DNA from: Pezicula radicicola
Lineage: Eukaryota > Ascomycota > Leotiomycetes > Helotiales > Dermateaceae
DNA: 64,000 nt
Reading direction: 5' to 3'
NCBI GenBank assembly: GCA_003008705.1
Contig: PDUO01000011.1
Coordinates: 1,107,956 to 1,171,955 of the forward strand
Shown: piece after piece, positions 1 through 15,056 of the stretch
Layout of the letters: each line of letters opens with the position of its first letter
Numbering within the stretch: the stretch's first letter is position 1
Notes under the pieces: model-generated
What the model saw: the letters and a program-made list of their open reading frames with translations, nothing else
What the model was told of the DNA's origin: nothing
Database searches by the model: none
Position numbers and translations under genes: made by a program

Positions 1-454
1 TTGGTTGCTTGCCTAGGTAGCTATGTTCCAATGTCTTGAGGCCTGTGTACTGTAGATGGGGAAGACAAAACCCAGTGTCCAGCGGGGAAGCACGAGCGCA
101 TACCCGAGACGATCTGGTGGAACGGTTATGCTGTTGTCCTAGGAGATTATGTACAGTATTGTAGGCGAAATTAAAGGAAGTAAGAAAGACCTCCTTACAT
201 GAGAGTCCCGAGAGGGTACGAAGGTACGGAGGGTGTTGTTTAACAATCAAAATGAGGTCTTGACGCGTTGGCGCACTGTTTAAATAGATTCGCGGGCCAG
301 CTTCGGCGTGTCGAGTAGGCCTGATTATTGTAAGGCACTAAGTATTTTTATCGCGATCTTCCAGTCGCTACTAATTTACCTTAAGGTAGGTAGTTCACTG
401 AGCATTGCGCGCGCAGCTTCAGCACGCACATTAACAACTCACAAGTATTTCGCG
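1..454. other. Intergenic, upstream of RVB2
   Basis: No gene is visible here. The stretch holds the presumed promoter and 5' UTR of RVB2, and the left part is cut by the window edge. A short open frame at 308-505 only overlaps the RVB2 start and its first intron and is not supported. Confidence 0.5.
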
Positions 455-1974
<1,520 letters not shown>

Positions 1975-2343
1975 TCATGCTCTTCGAGCGGCAGGAACGG
2001 CGTTTTGGGAATACTAACCTGGGATGACAGGCAGGCAGAGGGCAAAAAGTAGGGTAGAGCTTGTATTGTAGCAAAAGATAGGCGTACGAGACATAGTGAA
2101 ACCTTGTACTACAGTACAAGTATTTAGTCAGCAAGACTTAAATCATCTCCCAACCCTCGTTTTAATATGAAAGCTGTTGTAGCGCCATCCACTCACATGG
2201 CTATGCAGTTCTTCATATAGAACTGAGAAGCGGTAGATACTACAAATAGTTTCTTTGAAAATTGCTACAACAGTATTTCATTGGCAAAGACCTTTAATTC
2301 CAGACTCCGAACGCCACAGCCATGAAGACGTTCATTACTCTTA
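1975..2343. other. Convergent 3' spacer RVB2/BRX1
   Basis: 369 bp between two stop codons. Presumed 3' UTRs of both genes; nothing else seen. Confidence 0.5.
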
Positions 2344-3459
2344 CTAAGCAAATAGCTCACTTGTATCTAGTGCGTCTTTAGGCAACTGCCTACCACCGGT
2401 TGTTCTTAGACCCAAATCTCCTTTTTTCGCCAGTCGCTCAATCCCCTGTTCTGCCCTCGCATTGTAGCGTCCAGCCTTTTTCAGTCTGATCTCACTTCTG
2501 ACTTGGTTGGGGCTCACAAACTCCTTATTTTCATAGATGATGGGTCCTCCAAAACTGCCTTCTTGGATCACAATTGGGGTTAAGACAAAGGAGGGGCCAA
2601 TTTCGACGAGGTTAATCTCGGTCTCTTTACTCTTATCCTTGGATTTGGCCTTTGGTGCTTCGACCGAGCCATCTGCATTTGGTTTCAGTGCCGAGGCCTC
2701 GATCTCGCTGATTTGATAGTTACGGATCCAAATCTTCCCATCAGCAAGTGTAAAGCTCATAACGTGGTCGATGAAGGGCTTTGCTTTCCGAGCACCTTTG
2801 GGGACACCGAATATGTGAAGGAACAGTTCTTTGAGAAGGCGAAGATGTGGTTCACCATCGAACGAGGCGTCGAATGAGAGGATTGGTCGGGAGCCTTTGA
2901 GACAGTTTCCGGTGAAGTTCATTTCTTCCATTGTGCGCACTAAACAGAATCAGAAAGGAGTAGAGAGGGAAACAGTATCAAGGTTGTACCATTATGCAAG
3001 TGCATCTTCACGGTAGGTCCATTGGGCGCCTTGCTCATCCATAGGTAGAGATCCTTTCCTTTCCGTGCTTCGAAGAAAAAGACGTTGCTAAATAAAGTCA
3101 GCATCTCTATTCCATCGCGTGGGAGCTTCCTAGAATTGTGGTAATCCATACTTGCAGTTGTAAAGTTCAGCGAGTTCGTTGAGTTGGTACAGCTTAGACT
3201 TCGTATCAAGCTTCGCGTCCTTTTTGCTATGGGGAAGAAGAGAGGCCAAATCATTTAGAAGATGCCGGTGACTATAACCGCAGTTAGCATCTTCGTTCGA
3301 TTGCGTGGGAGCTTCTTAGAATTGTGGTAATCCATACCTGTACGTGATACCTCTTGACGAAAGTATTAATACTCTCTGCTTGTTTTTCTTGACTCCATTT
3401 GCGGGACCCTCTTCTTTATGACCATTGGTCTTTGACAAAGATTTATAAACAGCCGCCAT
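2344..3459 (-). CDS. BRX1: Ribosome biogenesis protein BRX1 (Brix domain)
   Basis: Brix-domain protein of 60S pre-ribosomes, acting in the nucleolus. Exons on the minus strand: 3459..3338, 3271..3152, 3087..2990, 2939..2344, giving 311 aa in frame. The start MAAVYKSLSKTNGHKEE is the only ATG that joins the conserved core. Core motifs are RVLILSSRGIT, HRHLLNDLASLLPHSKKD, YNCNNVFFFEARKGKDLYLWMS, MEEMNFTGNCLKGSRPILSFD and HIFGVPKGARK. The C-terminus is short and basic. Introns 1 and 2 are near copies of each other (see repeat entries and findings). The residue just before HRHLLND reads Ser where I would expect Arg in the family; this is fixed by the chosen splice sites and may be real. Confidence 0.95.
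3088..3151 (-). repeat. BRX1 intron 2, copy B of a duplicated intron
   Basis: 64-nt GT-AG intron starting with the same 21 nt as intron 1, with branch site CTGAC and end TTTATTTAG. Both copies interrupt codons in phase 2. Divergence is concentrated in the last third. Confidence 0.85.
3272..3337 (-). repeat. BRX1 intron 1, copy A of a duplicated intron
   Basis: 66-nt GT-AG intron starting GTATGGATTACCACAATTCT with branch site CTAAC. It is about 86% identical over the first 57 nt to intron 2 at 3088-3151, including the splice donor and the branch region. The flanking exon sequences are not similar, so the copied unit is the intron itself. Confidence 0.85.
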
Positions 3460-4598
3460 TGTGTTCTGCTACAGAGATATCCTATGGCGCAAAAGTCGTG
3501 AGAAGATGTGGTTGCTCAAAATAAATTTCACGATAATGTCCTATCTTAGCGTGCCTAATCAAGCCTAGTCTGGTTTCTGCTGCAGGTAATATATTCAGCC
3601 TCGTGAAGCCTTTCCCGCATTTATTATACAAGACTCAATAACATCCAAGGAATAAGAAACTTAGTATGGGAAAGCATTAATAACACATATTCCAATTCTC
3701 TCCATCTGTGGGGTCTATTTAGTTGAATGGAACCTTTCACAGGACCAAGGAGTAACCACGTGTGAAGTACTGTTTAATCGTTGCAACTTGCAAGTCTGCA
3801 TACTATCCACTAGCAGGAAGCTGCTAATCTCAGCGAACCAATCCCTGGAACTTTGGCAGCTTTTATGAACCCTCAGAGACTTATATATATATCAGGGTCT
3901 CCAAACTATCCTTCACTCTGATCAAGAAATCCTTCCAGCCTGCCACAGTTTTATTACCAATGACTTTGCTGGGCGTGCTTGTGAAGACGAACTGAGGGAT
4001 AAAGTACTCCATAGAATTGTGAGCAAAGGAAAATGTATAAATGGATGTGGCATATCAGAAGTTTGGTTAGACAAGTACAGCACAAGAGAAGAGCACACAA
4101 GAGCACACGTGATTGGTGTGCATTGGGAATACTGCACGAATGCACGTATGAAGAGTTCAGATAGTAAAGGTATTGGGAGTGATTAGAGGCTATGAGACGG
4201 TTAGAAAAGTGAGTGGTGCATTGGCCCAGTAAGATTGCTATTGAGGCGCAATTGACCCCAACTTGTTGGGTTAGTAGCGCACCTAGACTGACGGAGACTT
4301 GAGCCGCACTTTGAGGTACTAAAAGCAATGGTGGCATCTCCTTAACAAAGCAGATATCTTCAGATTAGGATCAATTCATTGACGAACCGTAAGGACATAA
4401 ACACGCATGAGTGATCGTAAATCCCAAGTAGGAGAAAGAACCACAAGACAAAAGAGGAAATAGGAAAATAGAATCCTTGAAAGCCCAAGACCTTTGGCTT
4501 TGGCCTGACGACCAATGCTCCGCTTCCCCATGACATGTTACAGACGCCAAGCCTTGTATCAATCAACCAAATATGTGCCACCACAGAATGAACATCAT
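3460..4598. other. Intergenic, no gene seen
   Basis: 1.1 kb between BRX1 (start) and the Rab gene (end). AT-rich. Overlapping minus-strand open frames at 3922-4337 and 4360-4608 are Ser/Leu/Cys-rich, without splice structure or recognisable domains, and were not accepted. Confidence 0.5.
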
Positions 4599-5469
<871 letters not shown>

Positions 5470-6191
5470 GGTTAATGTGGAGGAGAGTGGTCTTGTGCGT
5501 GATGGTATGGGGGGAAGTTGAGGTTGTATCAATTCGTGGGTCGCAATGCGGTCTGTACTGGCGAAAGCAACGATAAAGGTCAGGGACAACCGAGCGCAAG
5601 GGATCTTCACTTCCTTCCTTTGTCTCTTCTCTTCTACGATACGGAGTCCAACAACAAAAAATGCGATTTGAGGGATAAAGTTGTTTCGAGTGCCAGTACT
5701 GTACTGTATTAAGTAACAACGACGAGATTAACTCAAGCTCAAGCTACGGGGTACATTACAACATTCTACGGTTTCGAAACAACAGTGAGCGCTGAATATT
5801 CGGGAGGTCAGTGCTCCGAAATTCACACGTGACCGCCGTCAAAGCCCATTTGCAAATGCGAATCGCTAAACCCGCAACCTCTCTAGTTTATGTCATTCAT
5901 CGCAACCTCCATCAGTGTCCAACCTCGCTTTCTAAACCTACGAAAAGCGAATCTATGGTAGATTTTCAACAGGTCCACACCAGACGCATTGAGCCCTTTT
6001 GCTCTGTCAGGTTATCTCGCCAGAGTGTGGTGAGAGTTTCCGAACACGCACGCGTTGGCTTGCTCTTCTAGTACACGCGAACTTTCAAGCGCGGGGACAA
6101 GGTACCTTGGAGCCCTTGACATAGCAAGCAATGCAAATTATCGAACAAAGTTTCTCAGTGTTTTGAGTCGGTAATTCATAAGCAAACGACA
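5470..6191. other. Divergent promoter region (Rab11 / chromodomain gene)
   Basis: 722 bp between two starts. Contains a CACGTG hexamer near 5826. Short frames here (5518-5712, 5811-6071) have no family features. Confidence 0.45.
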
Positions 6192-9100
6192 ATGGCCAAG
6201 AAGATGAACGAAGAAGAAGATGATATCTCCATTACTTCCACAGACGATGAGCGCTGGCTAGAGGACGAGGAGTTCGAGGTAGAGACTATTCTTGCCGAGG
6301 ATAACACTAATCATGACAAGGCATTGTATTTGATTCAATGGAAGGGCTATGATGATCTGGATAGCACGTGGGAGCCTCCAGAAAACATCCAGGATGATTC
6401 AATCATTGCGGACTGGAAGGAAATTAAAAATAAAAGAGAGCCTTTCGATTTAGCAGATTTCCAGCAACGAAAGGAAAAGAGGGAAGCAGAGAAGGCTGAT
6501 CGACATCGTAGGAGAAAGGCCAAAAGGAAACAGATGGGCCTATCAGTTTCCCCTTCTCCAGTATCCGAGGCAGAAGACAGTGAAAGTAGCGTGGAGGCAG
6601 TAGAGCTTGATGAGCAACCTGAAGACTTTCGCGGAATGCAGAAGCTGCCATCCAAGCAGCGAATGCAAAGATCTAGCATATTCCAAACAAAAATGTCAAC
6701 AAGAGAAAATGTTACGGAGCTTGACGAGCTTGACGACTCTAGTGAAGTCGTGTATTCGAACCGACGACGCCAGCAAAGTCCAAAGATTGCAAAGGTAAGA
6801 AAATCTTGATCCTGGTTACTTTGAATCAATTTAACTTTTTATAATAGTTAAGTAGCCAAGCTCGACAAATATCTCAGTCTCCGTCAGATACTTCTTGGTC
6901 TGAAGACGTGCCACTAGCTGAATTACGCAATCGTCAGCAGTCACAAATATCGAATGGAGCAGCAGTACCTCAGCAACGCCAGAAGCAACGTGGACTTGCA
7001 ACTGAGACACCATCATCCACAGGGTATCAGGGCACAGCCAGAGCTCGTCCACCTGGTCCGAGAACTGCGTTCAAGCCGAGCAGAAATATAGACGAAGGTT
7101 CTAAAGCTACTTCCACGTCTTCTATTGCCAACCGTGGAAACGCTGCTGCCCGAGGCGTCAGCCGAGGTCGAGGCGCCATACGAGGCGGATCGTCTTCTAG
7201 TAGAAACGTCTTCGCTCCACGTGGAAACACTCAGGCACGAAAAACCAAGACTCTTGTCGACAAGATTGTGGCACCAGATCCTACCAAACCACCAGAGCAC
7301 TTTAAGACTATGAGCACACGGAGGAAAGCGGAACTAGCAGGTAGAGCTGTTGCAGATGCTGCACCTGACGTTTCTGCTCTCCCCGGCGGTCTAATTGATC
7401 CATCGAAGGGTTTTATGGCCCTAAGACCAACTGACGTTCGCAAGGAGCAACCTGTCAAGACGAAATCACAGGAAGATGAAAGCTATAGACGACCTCCTTC
7501 GCCAGTTGAGGTTCCGAGGGAAGATCTGGCGGTTGAATCACGACAATTCCAACAACCTCTTGATCCAACATTTAATGATCCCTCTAATATGGTCTGTTGG
7601 TATTGGTATAACAGAGGAAACTGCTTTAGAGCTAATGATCCACAAAAACCCTGCAAATATCTGCACCATAGCCCAGAAAATCTGCCTGTACGAGTAGCGC
7701 CACGTCCTCCGACCCACGAAGAAAAACCGAAGATGGACTGCAGATATGGGCCTGGATGTTGGGCATTGAGACAAGGGAGCTGCTCATACCGTCATCCGGA
7801 ACGGGAAGCTTCTGAGGACTCTACCACCAAGACAAGTATTGGACGCCCTATACCAACCAATGATCGAGAAGGCCAAATTTTGAAGAACATCCAAATGGGC
7901 AACGAACAGAGACCTAAAGACTCCAGCGAAATGTATCCTCCCCAGCCACAAGCATGTGTAGCTTTTACTCAAGGGCAAGGTTGCATGGCAGGGAACATGT
8001 GTCGAGACGCCCATCCAGACAAAAGGCACACTGGCAGGGGCAACCAGACCTGTAGATACTGGGCTGACGGTATGTGTAAGTTCCCAGAGGCAGGATGTCC
8101 GTATCGCCATAGATTTTTAGCGGATTCAGATCCACATCCAGAGGAAACGCAGGGACAGACTTCGCGCCCGATCACGAACAGTGCTTATCACAAGTCCGTA
8201 GCGTTTGCCTTTGATGAACCAATGGAATTATGTGATGAACCAGAGATTATCCCTTCCCTTACCTCGTCAACGAGACCTAACTCGTCGGACCACCAAGGAT
8301 TGGAAGGCCGCACATCATCTTCTCGACCACCACTTCAAAGTCACCACAGCACGACCTCAGTTTTAGACCAACACCAAGTACAGGTTGCAGCCGAAAGACG
8401 ATCGTCACTTCCAACATTCTTGCCTCCTCCTCATCCAACAACAACAACAACAACAACAACAATGAAGAAGAAGACTACAAAGGTAACATTTGAGGATTAC
8501 CAGCTAAACAATGAATACAAAGAAACCAGGGGCATGGAAAAGAAAGTGATCTTTGGTGGTGAGCTATCACAAACTATAATGGTCAAGTTTGTCAACCTTG
8601 AACCGGTCGCAAAGGATGCTGGTATTTATCAGTCGCTTGATACTGCTCAAGCATTCAAGTTTGAACAGACCTGCACTGCACAAGACTTTCAGTATTATCA
8701 ACAAACCTTGCTGCACCAAGTTCTTTACCAGGGGTACATTTGTAGCAACTCAGTCGGCCATGGTATTATCGAAGCCTCAACTGAGTACCTCAATGGCAGC
8801 TCTGGTGGTTTGGTATGTCCATGCAGAGATTTTGTCATTCTTCTCTATCCCACAAAATGCGAGCAGTGGAGATTCATACTTTCACCAAACCCGGGCCAAG
8901 GCCGACTCAGTTATCTAATCTTCAAGCCCGACGGTCTAGTCAAAGTACCCCGAGAGAAACCATTCGACAAAATAACGATTCCGCGATCAAGCATCAAATG
9001 TGGTGCGACATACAGAACTCTCCTAGCAAATAAGATTCATTCTTTAAGCTACTCAACATTACTTCCAGTTCCGGATCCCACCAAGCTTAAGGAGCCCTTC

Positions 9101-12100
9101 TTTTATCTTATGTTTCCTCTCGCTGCAAGATCAGATGCGGAATTTATTGCGTCTTTTATCAAGGCCAAAAATTCTGGTGCAAAGCTGTTTAGCAGCGAAA
9201 CTGAAGGGTCGTGGAATTACTTTGTTGGGGCTGAAGCAAGTGCAAAGATTGTGCTTTTCCACGAATCCTCTATTTATTCGGTTTTCATGTGTCCTTCAAT
9301 CTTGAAATTGCTATCGTCCAGGGAGCCGCCAATATATTTTTGGTGCATCGATGATGCTATAGCATCGCAACCGCAATTTGCTCATCTGCCACCCGTTACA
9401 GAATCTAAGATTGGTTGTGTCAGAGCAACACAATTCTTTCCCGGACTACCTGGTGGCGCAATCCTCCTAACTCCAAGCTTTCTTATCGCTGAGCCAGAGA
9501 AAACTTTCGAGTTCCTACTGTGGTTTGAGACCGCGGTCAAGAAGGCACCCTTTGGCACTTGGAAGCTTATTTGCTGCTTCAACATTCGTCAGTACCTACT
9601 TAACCTAGCTATCGACAAAGCTTCGGAATTGAAACTGTTCAAAGAGGATCATCGCGACGATGATGCTATGGATGCCAATGCGTTGAAGAAGGGGTTAAGC
9701 TACGAGAAATGCAAAAAGAGATTTGACATACAAAATAAGATGGTGGACCTGCTTTCGAGGGGAACATACTTCAAGCAATCTAAGATCGTACCAGTCGAAG
9801 CTTACAGCCCAAACATAAATGGTCATCAGACTACTGACGACGATGAACATACCCTACAAGATAACTTCGCAGCCTGGAGTGACATGTGTGAAATAGACGA
9901 GCCTAGTGAGGACTTTGGTCATATTGTTTTTGCTGATCGACTCATCGACCCGGACGACGAGCAAGGCTTGGCAACTTGGTTTTCTGCTTGGTCCCTTCGA
10001 AGACTTGACGTCTTTCGAAGGTTTTTTATAGTTGGCACTGGTAATGACAATAAGGATCGCGCATTCAGGCTGAAGATATTTACACCTAGGATGTTCGAAA
10101 ACAAGAACGACTATGGCACAAGCGACAAGCCCTCTCAACACAAGCAGCCAATCTCATTCAAATTTCAAAAAACTGACCCAAGGACTGCCTCACATGTCAC
10201 AAATAAGGCCCATGAGCTCAACCTTGACGGAGTTTACGATGTAACATACTCCGACACCCCTGCTATCGAAATGAAGAATGAGGCGCTCACAGTTGCAGGA
10301 AGGCTCAGTGCTTTACCTGAAAGTCAGGCACCTAAGCAAGTTCTACAAGAACCGCCTAATATTACCGAACTTCAAGAGGAATTCATAAGAAGAAATGACA
10401 GAGAGCCTCGTGCTTTGGGAGATATATGGCAGCCGAACAACCCCGCACATTGGTCAAACAAATGGCACCCCAGACTGGAATCTCAGGACTCACCAAAAGG
10501 GACAACAACGTCAAGTGCTGTGGCCGCTTCAGAACGGCTCTCAACGCATTCGCATCCTTATAGAGACAGTGACCGAGAATTACCGAAACAGTCATCGACT
10601 TTTGCACAAGTTATCCCACCAGGGACAGTTCTCATTGCTTTACAATATGAGCCGCGAAAGCCACCACAGATCGAGCTACATTCAGGTGACCTAGTGAAGG
10701 TGATCAAGCACGTCAGCGGCGTGTTTTATCACGGGAAGAATTTAAGCACCAATGAGACTGGACAATTTCGAAGCGTCGTCCTTACCAAAGACCTTCGTCG
10801 TGGAGAGAAAGCTCCCAAGAAGTTGCAACTAAGCCCTTCACAACAGAGTTCACCACTTCGTGTGGGAATTATACTCGTGGCCGAAGAAAGCATTCCAAAA
10901 GTTGGGAATCAACTTGAGGTACGGGTAGGTGAACTGGTGGAGATAATCAAACACATTGGGGGCACCACTCATTATGGGAAAAATTTGAACAGCGATGAAT
11001 CTGGTCATTTTCCAAACACCATTTTCCCAACATACCTGTCTCAGGGCAAGAGACTAATTGCGAAGACTTCCAAATTTCGGACAGCTAGTCTCAGCAAAGA
11101 AGAAGCCTCCAGACAACTATGCACTTTTTTCAACGAGCGGGGTTGCAAGTTTCCTTGCCTTCGGAAGCACCTTTGCTGCGTCTGCGGCCTAGAGCATAGT
11201 GCGAATGTGTGCCCAGAAAAATCTTCGCAATCACTGCAAACACATACTGGAACTAAAATAGGGGTTCCCCTAGAGGTTCTTAAGAGTCAGGTGTGCGGCT
11301 GGTTCAACGATGGCCATTGCAAACTTGGCAGCCACTGTCCGCGAAAGCATATCTGCGCTGTGTGCCAGGAAAAAAGCCATGGGGCAGAGCAGTGCCCAGG
11401 ATACAGAGATGCAGCTATGGATAATCCTACTAAAATCGACTACCACCCAAATGCACCTCAAAGCCCTTCATCCATCCAACGCTATCAAACAGAAGAGTCT
11501 TACTCACCACAATATGATAGAATCGACAAGGAATCTGACTTTGGGGATTCTCAATCTGGTGATGCTAACCACGACTATGATATAAGTGAAGTTCGAGGTT
11601 CCACTTCGATCCAGCGCATGCCGTCGGGTTACCAATACCTGTTGCAGTACGATGGAATTGACGAAGGACCTTCCGCTGAGGGACAACCGATGGACGGGGC
11701 CACGGATGGGCAAACCCAGCAGACGTCAATTGCAGGCATTGAAACCAGTACAACGGGGCAAAGATTTGTGCCAAGATCGATCCGTCCTTCTGGAACAACA
11801 AGACCTGAAATTCGCATTCGGCCCGGCTATGTGCCACCTGAAAACAACAAGAATGTGTACAGAAGTCCGAAAGTCAAAAAAGTCCATTACGAGTCCAATC
11901 TATCTTCAGGCCCAGCAAATACGGCGGACAGCGCAACTTCAAGTGCAACACCACCAGCCACTCCTAAGGCTCTTTCCCCCGTTGCACTGGCGGATTACAT
12001 TGCTAGTACTCCGACACCCGAGCCTATGCTTCTCGACGAAACTAGTGATGCAGAAGTTTCCCTATCTGGCGGTGATAAAAAGCGCCGAAAGATAGTGTCA

Positions 12101-12274
12101 CCAGATGAGCCCGAGCCTAAGAAGGTACTCTCGCAAATAGAAGTCACGAGTGAATGGTATGGTAGGCTTAAGGTCTCGGGAAAGGCCTGGGAGCATATCC
12201 TTGTTGATGGATGGGAGGAGGTCTTCAGAGCGATGGATCCGCAGTTGGCGATAATTGCTAGAAAAGGTTCTTAG
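6192..12274 (+). CDS. Very large chromodomain protein with CCCH fingers, CCHC knuckles and SH3-like repeats
   Basis: Exons 6192..6794 and 6848..12274, 2009 aa. The N-terminal chromodomain (residues about 26-80) keeps an aromatic cage F28, W50, Y53 and ends STWEPPENI, so methyl-lysine binding is likely. A basic linker follows. CCCH-type fingers start near residues 451, 499, 571 and 603, with spacing C-x8-C-x5-C-x3-H in the best one. Residues about 740-1100 form a long globular part I cannot assign. It could be a SPOC/PIN-like region as in fission-yeast Chp1, but that is only inference from architecture. Two SH3-like repeats lie near 1460 and 1540 (both with KHxxG...YGKNL/HGKNL and GxF). Then come two modules of CCCH followed by a CCHC-type knuckle (about 1625 and 1683). 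The C-terminus is disordered. Likely a nuclear heterochromatin or RNA-linked silencing factor. Confidence 0.88.
8436..8462 (+). repeat. (CAA)n microsatellite coding poly-Thr
   Basis: About nine CAA units inside the chromodomain gene, read in the ACA frame as a run of eight threonines before KKKTTK. Likely length-variable between strains. Confidence 0.8.
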
Positions 12275-13190
12275 ACGCAGATGAGGAAGTTGTTATGATG
12301 TAGGTGTTTGTGTATATTTGATGTTATGAGAAATCCTCAGCAAAAGTGGGCTTAGGAGCAATGGACTTTTGCATTAGCGATTTTGGCATGGCGTAGATAA
12401 ATTACATACCCCCTTTGCGTTGCTTCTGCATGTATGAATGAAATCAAGTTAGGAGAAATTGACTTCTCAACGTTCGGTGAGCCTTGTGCCAATTACTCGC
12501 CGTGAAGTTTAGTTTAGATGGTAAATCAAACCAAGCCGAAGAAGGATGTAGAGAAAGGCAATGTCAAGGATTAGTTTCGTTACCTAGACCAGAAAGTGGG
12601 TTAGTAGCTACTTAGTCCTTATAATATTCATGCTTTACGTGGTATTACTATGCCCAAGCAGGTTACATATTAGATCATTCTGTTGAAGACCGTAGAATTT
12701 CAACCATAGCTGTTGTGTATCTCAGATCTCTAGGAGAACCATTAGTGGTGTGCTGTAGTATTGCTTGAAACCTTTAGTAATTACTGTAATGCTTTTAGTA
12801 GTTAGTGAAGGGATGAGACTGCTTTCGAGTCTCTTTGGGGAACTGTAATGAGTTGTGTAACTGAATGTATTGGACGTCCACTACAACACCCTCTAAGTGC
12901 AAGCAATTCCACTTCTCATTACTCTATAACATGCAGTGCTGGAACTTGGAGAGTTAAAAGATTGATGTTCTTGTCTGAGTAGGTACTTTAGCAACAAGCA
13001 ATAAGGAACTTGGTTACCTGATAGATCCTAACAATATTCGTATTCTTTTAATCTAGCCCACATAATAAAACAGATTAACTCTGACAACAATACCCCTACA
13101 AAATTTAACTTGTATGTTTAAATATCTAAATACCCAGACACTAATCTTTATTCTGAAATCAAATATCACAATTGCCATCCCGTCAACGGT
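12275..13190. other. Convergent AT-rich spacer
   Basis: 916 bp between two stop codons. No open frame of note, no repeat family recognised. Confidence 0.5.
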
Positions 13191-14333
13191 CTAAGACTCC
13201 ACATCAGACCACCAGGTCTCCTCGTCATCACTAAAAGCCAAATGCTGGTCAACAGGGTAAGCACCATCTGGATTTGCGTCCTTGGACATATTGTAACGAT
13301 CAAAATAGTCAGGAGTCACACCCGGAGGATCGATGATACCCAGTTCGACATGTCTTCCATATTCATCGGCGTTCCAGTAGAAGGTTCTCCCCCGAGCAAC
13401 AATACCCATCGCAATACGCATTGTGGACGGCGTGTCTATTAGAGTCCCACCCTCACTACGAATGTAGTTCAATCGTTCTTCTTTGGTGGTGGTCTTCTCG
13501 TATAGATGAAGCAGTTCAGGTGGTCGAAGCTTCATCAAGACAAAAATGATTTTCTGATGAGCAAAACCTTGTCCCCAGCCCAGTTTGAAGCCATCGTCTG
13601 AACATCGATGCCGTTCTACGATTGCGGAGTTGGATGGGCATAGATCAACTTCAATGAGTTGATGCATGGTGCCATAGAACTCAGCGATTCGAACAAGCTC
13701 CAAGGTGCTATGGGTACGTAAAAGGCGGAGACGAGGATCTCCACTCCAATGACGATTCTGGTTCAAGATTGTGGGGTCTTCGACGGTATTGGGGTGGAAC
13801 GGACTGTGCTGGAATATGCTGTTGTACGTCCAAAAATTGTAAATAGCCTTGCGAAGACGTTCTTGCTCATGCGGGCGAAGGAAGCGACGGTTGTCAGAAT
13901 CCTCTCTCCATTTGAGTCTGGGATATATGTCAACCCATTTCTGAGCTATCTCTCCATACGGAATCATTTTAGAAATCAAATCAACGGTCAAGACGGGTTG
14001 ATCAGGGATCCTAATGACTCGGTTGACATGAACAGCAGCTCGGTTCCGTGCACTCAGAAGTTTGGCTCGAGTCCGTGTATCCGGTTCATTGGCGACGACT
14101 AGCTTGACCAAGTCACATAAGGGACTGTATGATTGTTGCAAAGCATATTGCAGTATCGGGATTTGGTGGCCAATGTACGCCATGTGGTATAGCTTTGAGG
14201 TCTGAGATAGGGAAAGGATATCTTGTATTGGAAGGAAGCCGTAAATTTGTTGGATTACTTCTGTAGGAAGTCGATTGGCTGCCATCGTTGAGCCTTGCGG
14301 CACTGGCATCGTGGAAGGACGATTGCGTCTCAT
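13191..14333 (-). CDS. F-box protein, function unknown
   Basis: Single-exon gene of 380 aa. The first ATG in the frame is at 14333 (MRRNRPSTMPV); the frame extends upstream but without ATG. An F-box is visible at about residues 22-60: NRLPTEVIQQIYGFLPIQDILSLSQTSK, which would bind Skp1 in an SCF ubiquitin ligase. The remainder (YPRLKWREDSD, HSTLELVRIAEFYGTMHQLIEVD, GGTLIDTPSTMRIAMGIVARG) has no repeat or domain I can name, and is the presumed substrate-binding part. Acidic C-terminus FSDDEETWWSDVES. No relation to the neighbours is apparent. Confidence 0.85.
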   Translation of the reverse strand: MRRNRPSTMPVPQGSTMAANRLPTEVIQQIYGFLPIQDILSLSQTSKLYHMAYIGHQIPILQYALQQSYSPLCDLVKLVVANEPDTRTRAKLLSARNRAAVHVNRVIRIPDQPVLTVDLISKMIPYGEIAQKWVDIYPRLKWREDSDNRRFLRPHEQERLRKAIYNFWTYNSIFQHSPFHPNTVEDPTILNQNRHWSGDPRLRLLRTHSTLELVRIAEFYGTMHQLIEVDLCPSNSAIVERHRCSDDGFKLGWGQGFAHQKIIFVLMKLRPPELLHLYEKTTTKEERLNYIRSEGGTLIDTPSTMRIAMGIVARGRTFYWNADEYGRHVELGIIDPPGVTPDYFDRYNMSKDANPDGAYPVDQHLAFSDDEETWWSDVES

Positions 14334-15056
14334 TGTTAAAAATTGATTTGTAAGCACTTAGTGAGGTGATGGGTGAAATTCTGTGAAATATAATATCTAG
14401 GCGCAGTTTTCTTTTCATGCGATTAGTATTAGACTAGAAATCTTGATGGAACTGTCACTCACTTAATAAGACTTAGTACGTGCTTCTACACTTCTTCATC
14501 AAGCTGTGCTACCAGCTCCAGCTTCAGCACAAAACCGTCTGTCCTTGGGACAGCAACTCTTCAACACTTCTCGCTCACCCACTCGCTCACTTTCTCACTC
14601 TCTCAACTCCGCCAACAGACACTTATACACGAATATCGATAATCGGGAATACGCAGATGAAGGCGTGTGGTGATGGCCAGCTATGATTGCGGACCACCAA
14701 CGCGTCGCTCAGAGGACTTAGCTCTGGGGGACCCCACCATTGGGGCTATAGGAAGAACAGACAACATCTAGAGATGCATATCTGGGCGTGGAAGCCAGTC
14801 TCTGAGGACTGGGATACTGTGGTTGAATCATTATTGTTGCTTGGAGGAGAGGAAAGGGAGAAAGGGAGAACGAATGGGAGTCATCGAGATGTCATAATCT
14901 CGGTCCGACCATAATCCGTTGCAAAGCGAGACACGACTGGAGAGGTCGCCCGCTGAGTGACAAGTTGAAGGTTCAGCAGGTTGAAGTTGGAATATCGTGT
15001 AATTAACAAGGAAAACTTGTTAAATTGTCAGTCATTTCATCGTCGACTTTTGGGTA
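14334..15056. other. Intergenic, no gene seen
   Basis: 723 bp upstream of the F-box gene and downstream of LIN1, both on the minus strand. Contains a CT-rich stretch near 14565-14605. The short frames 14480-14686 and 14687-14914 are not supported. Confidence 0.45.
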
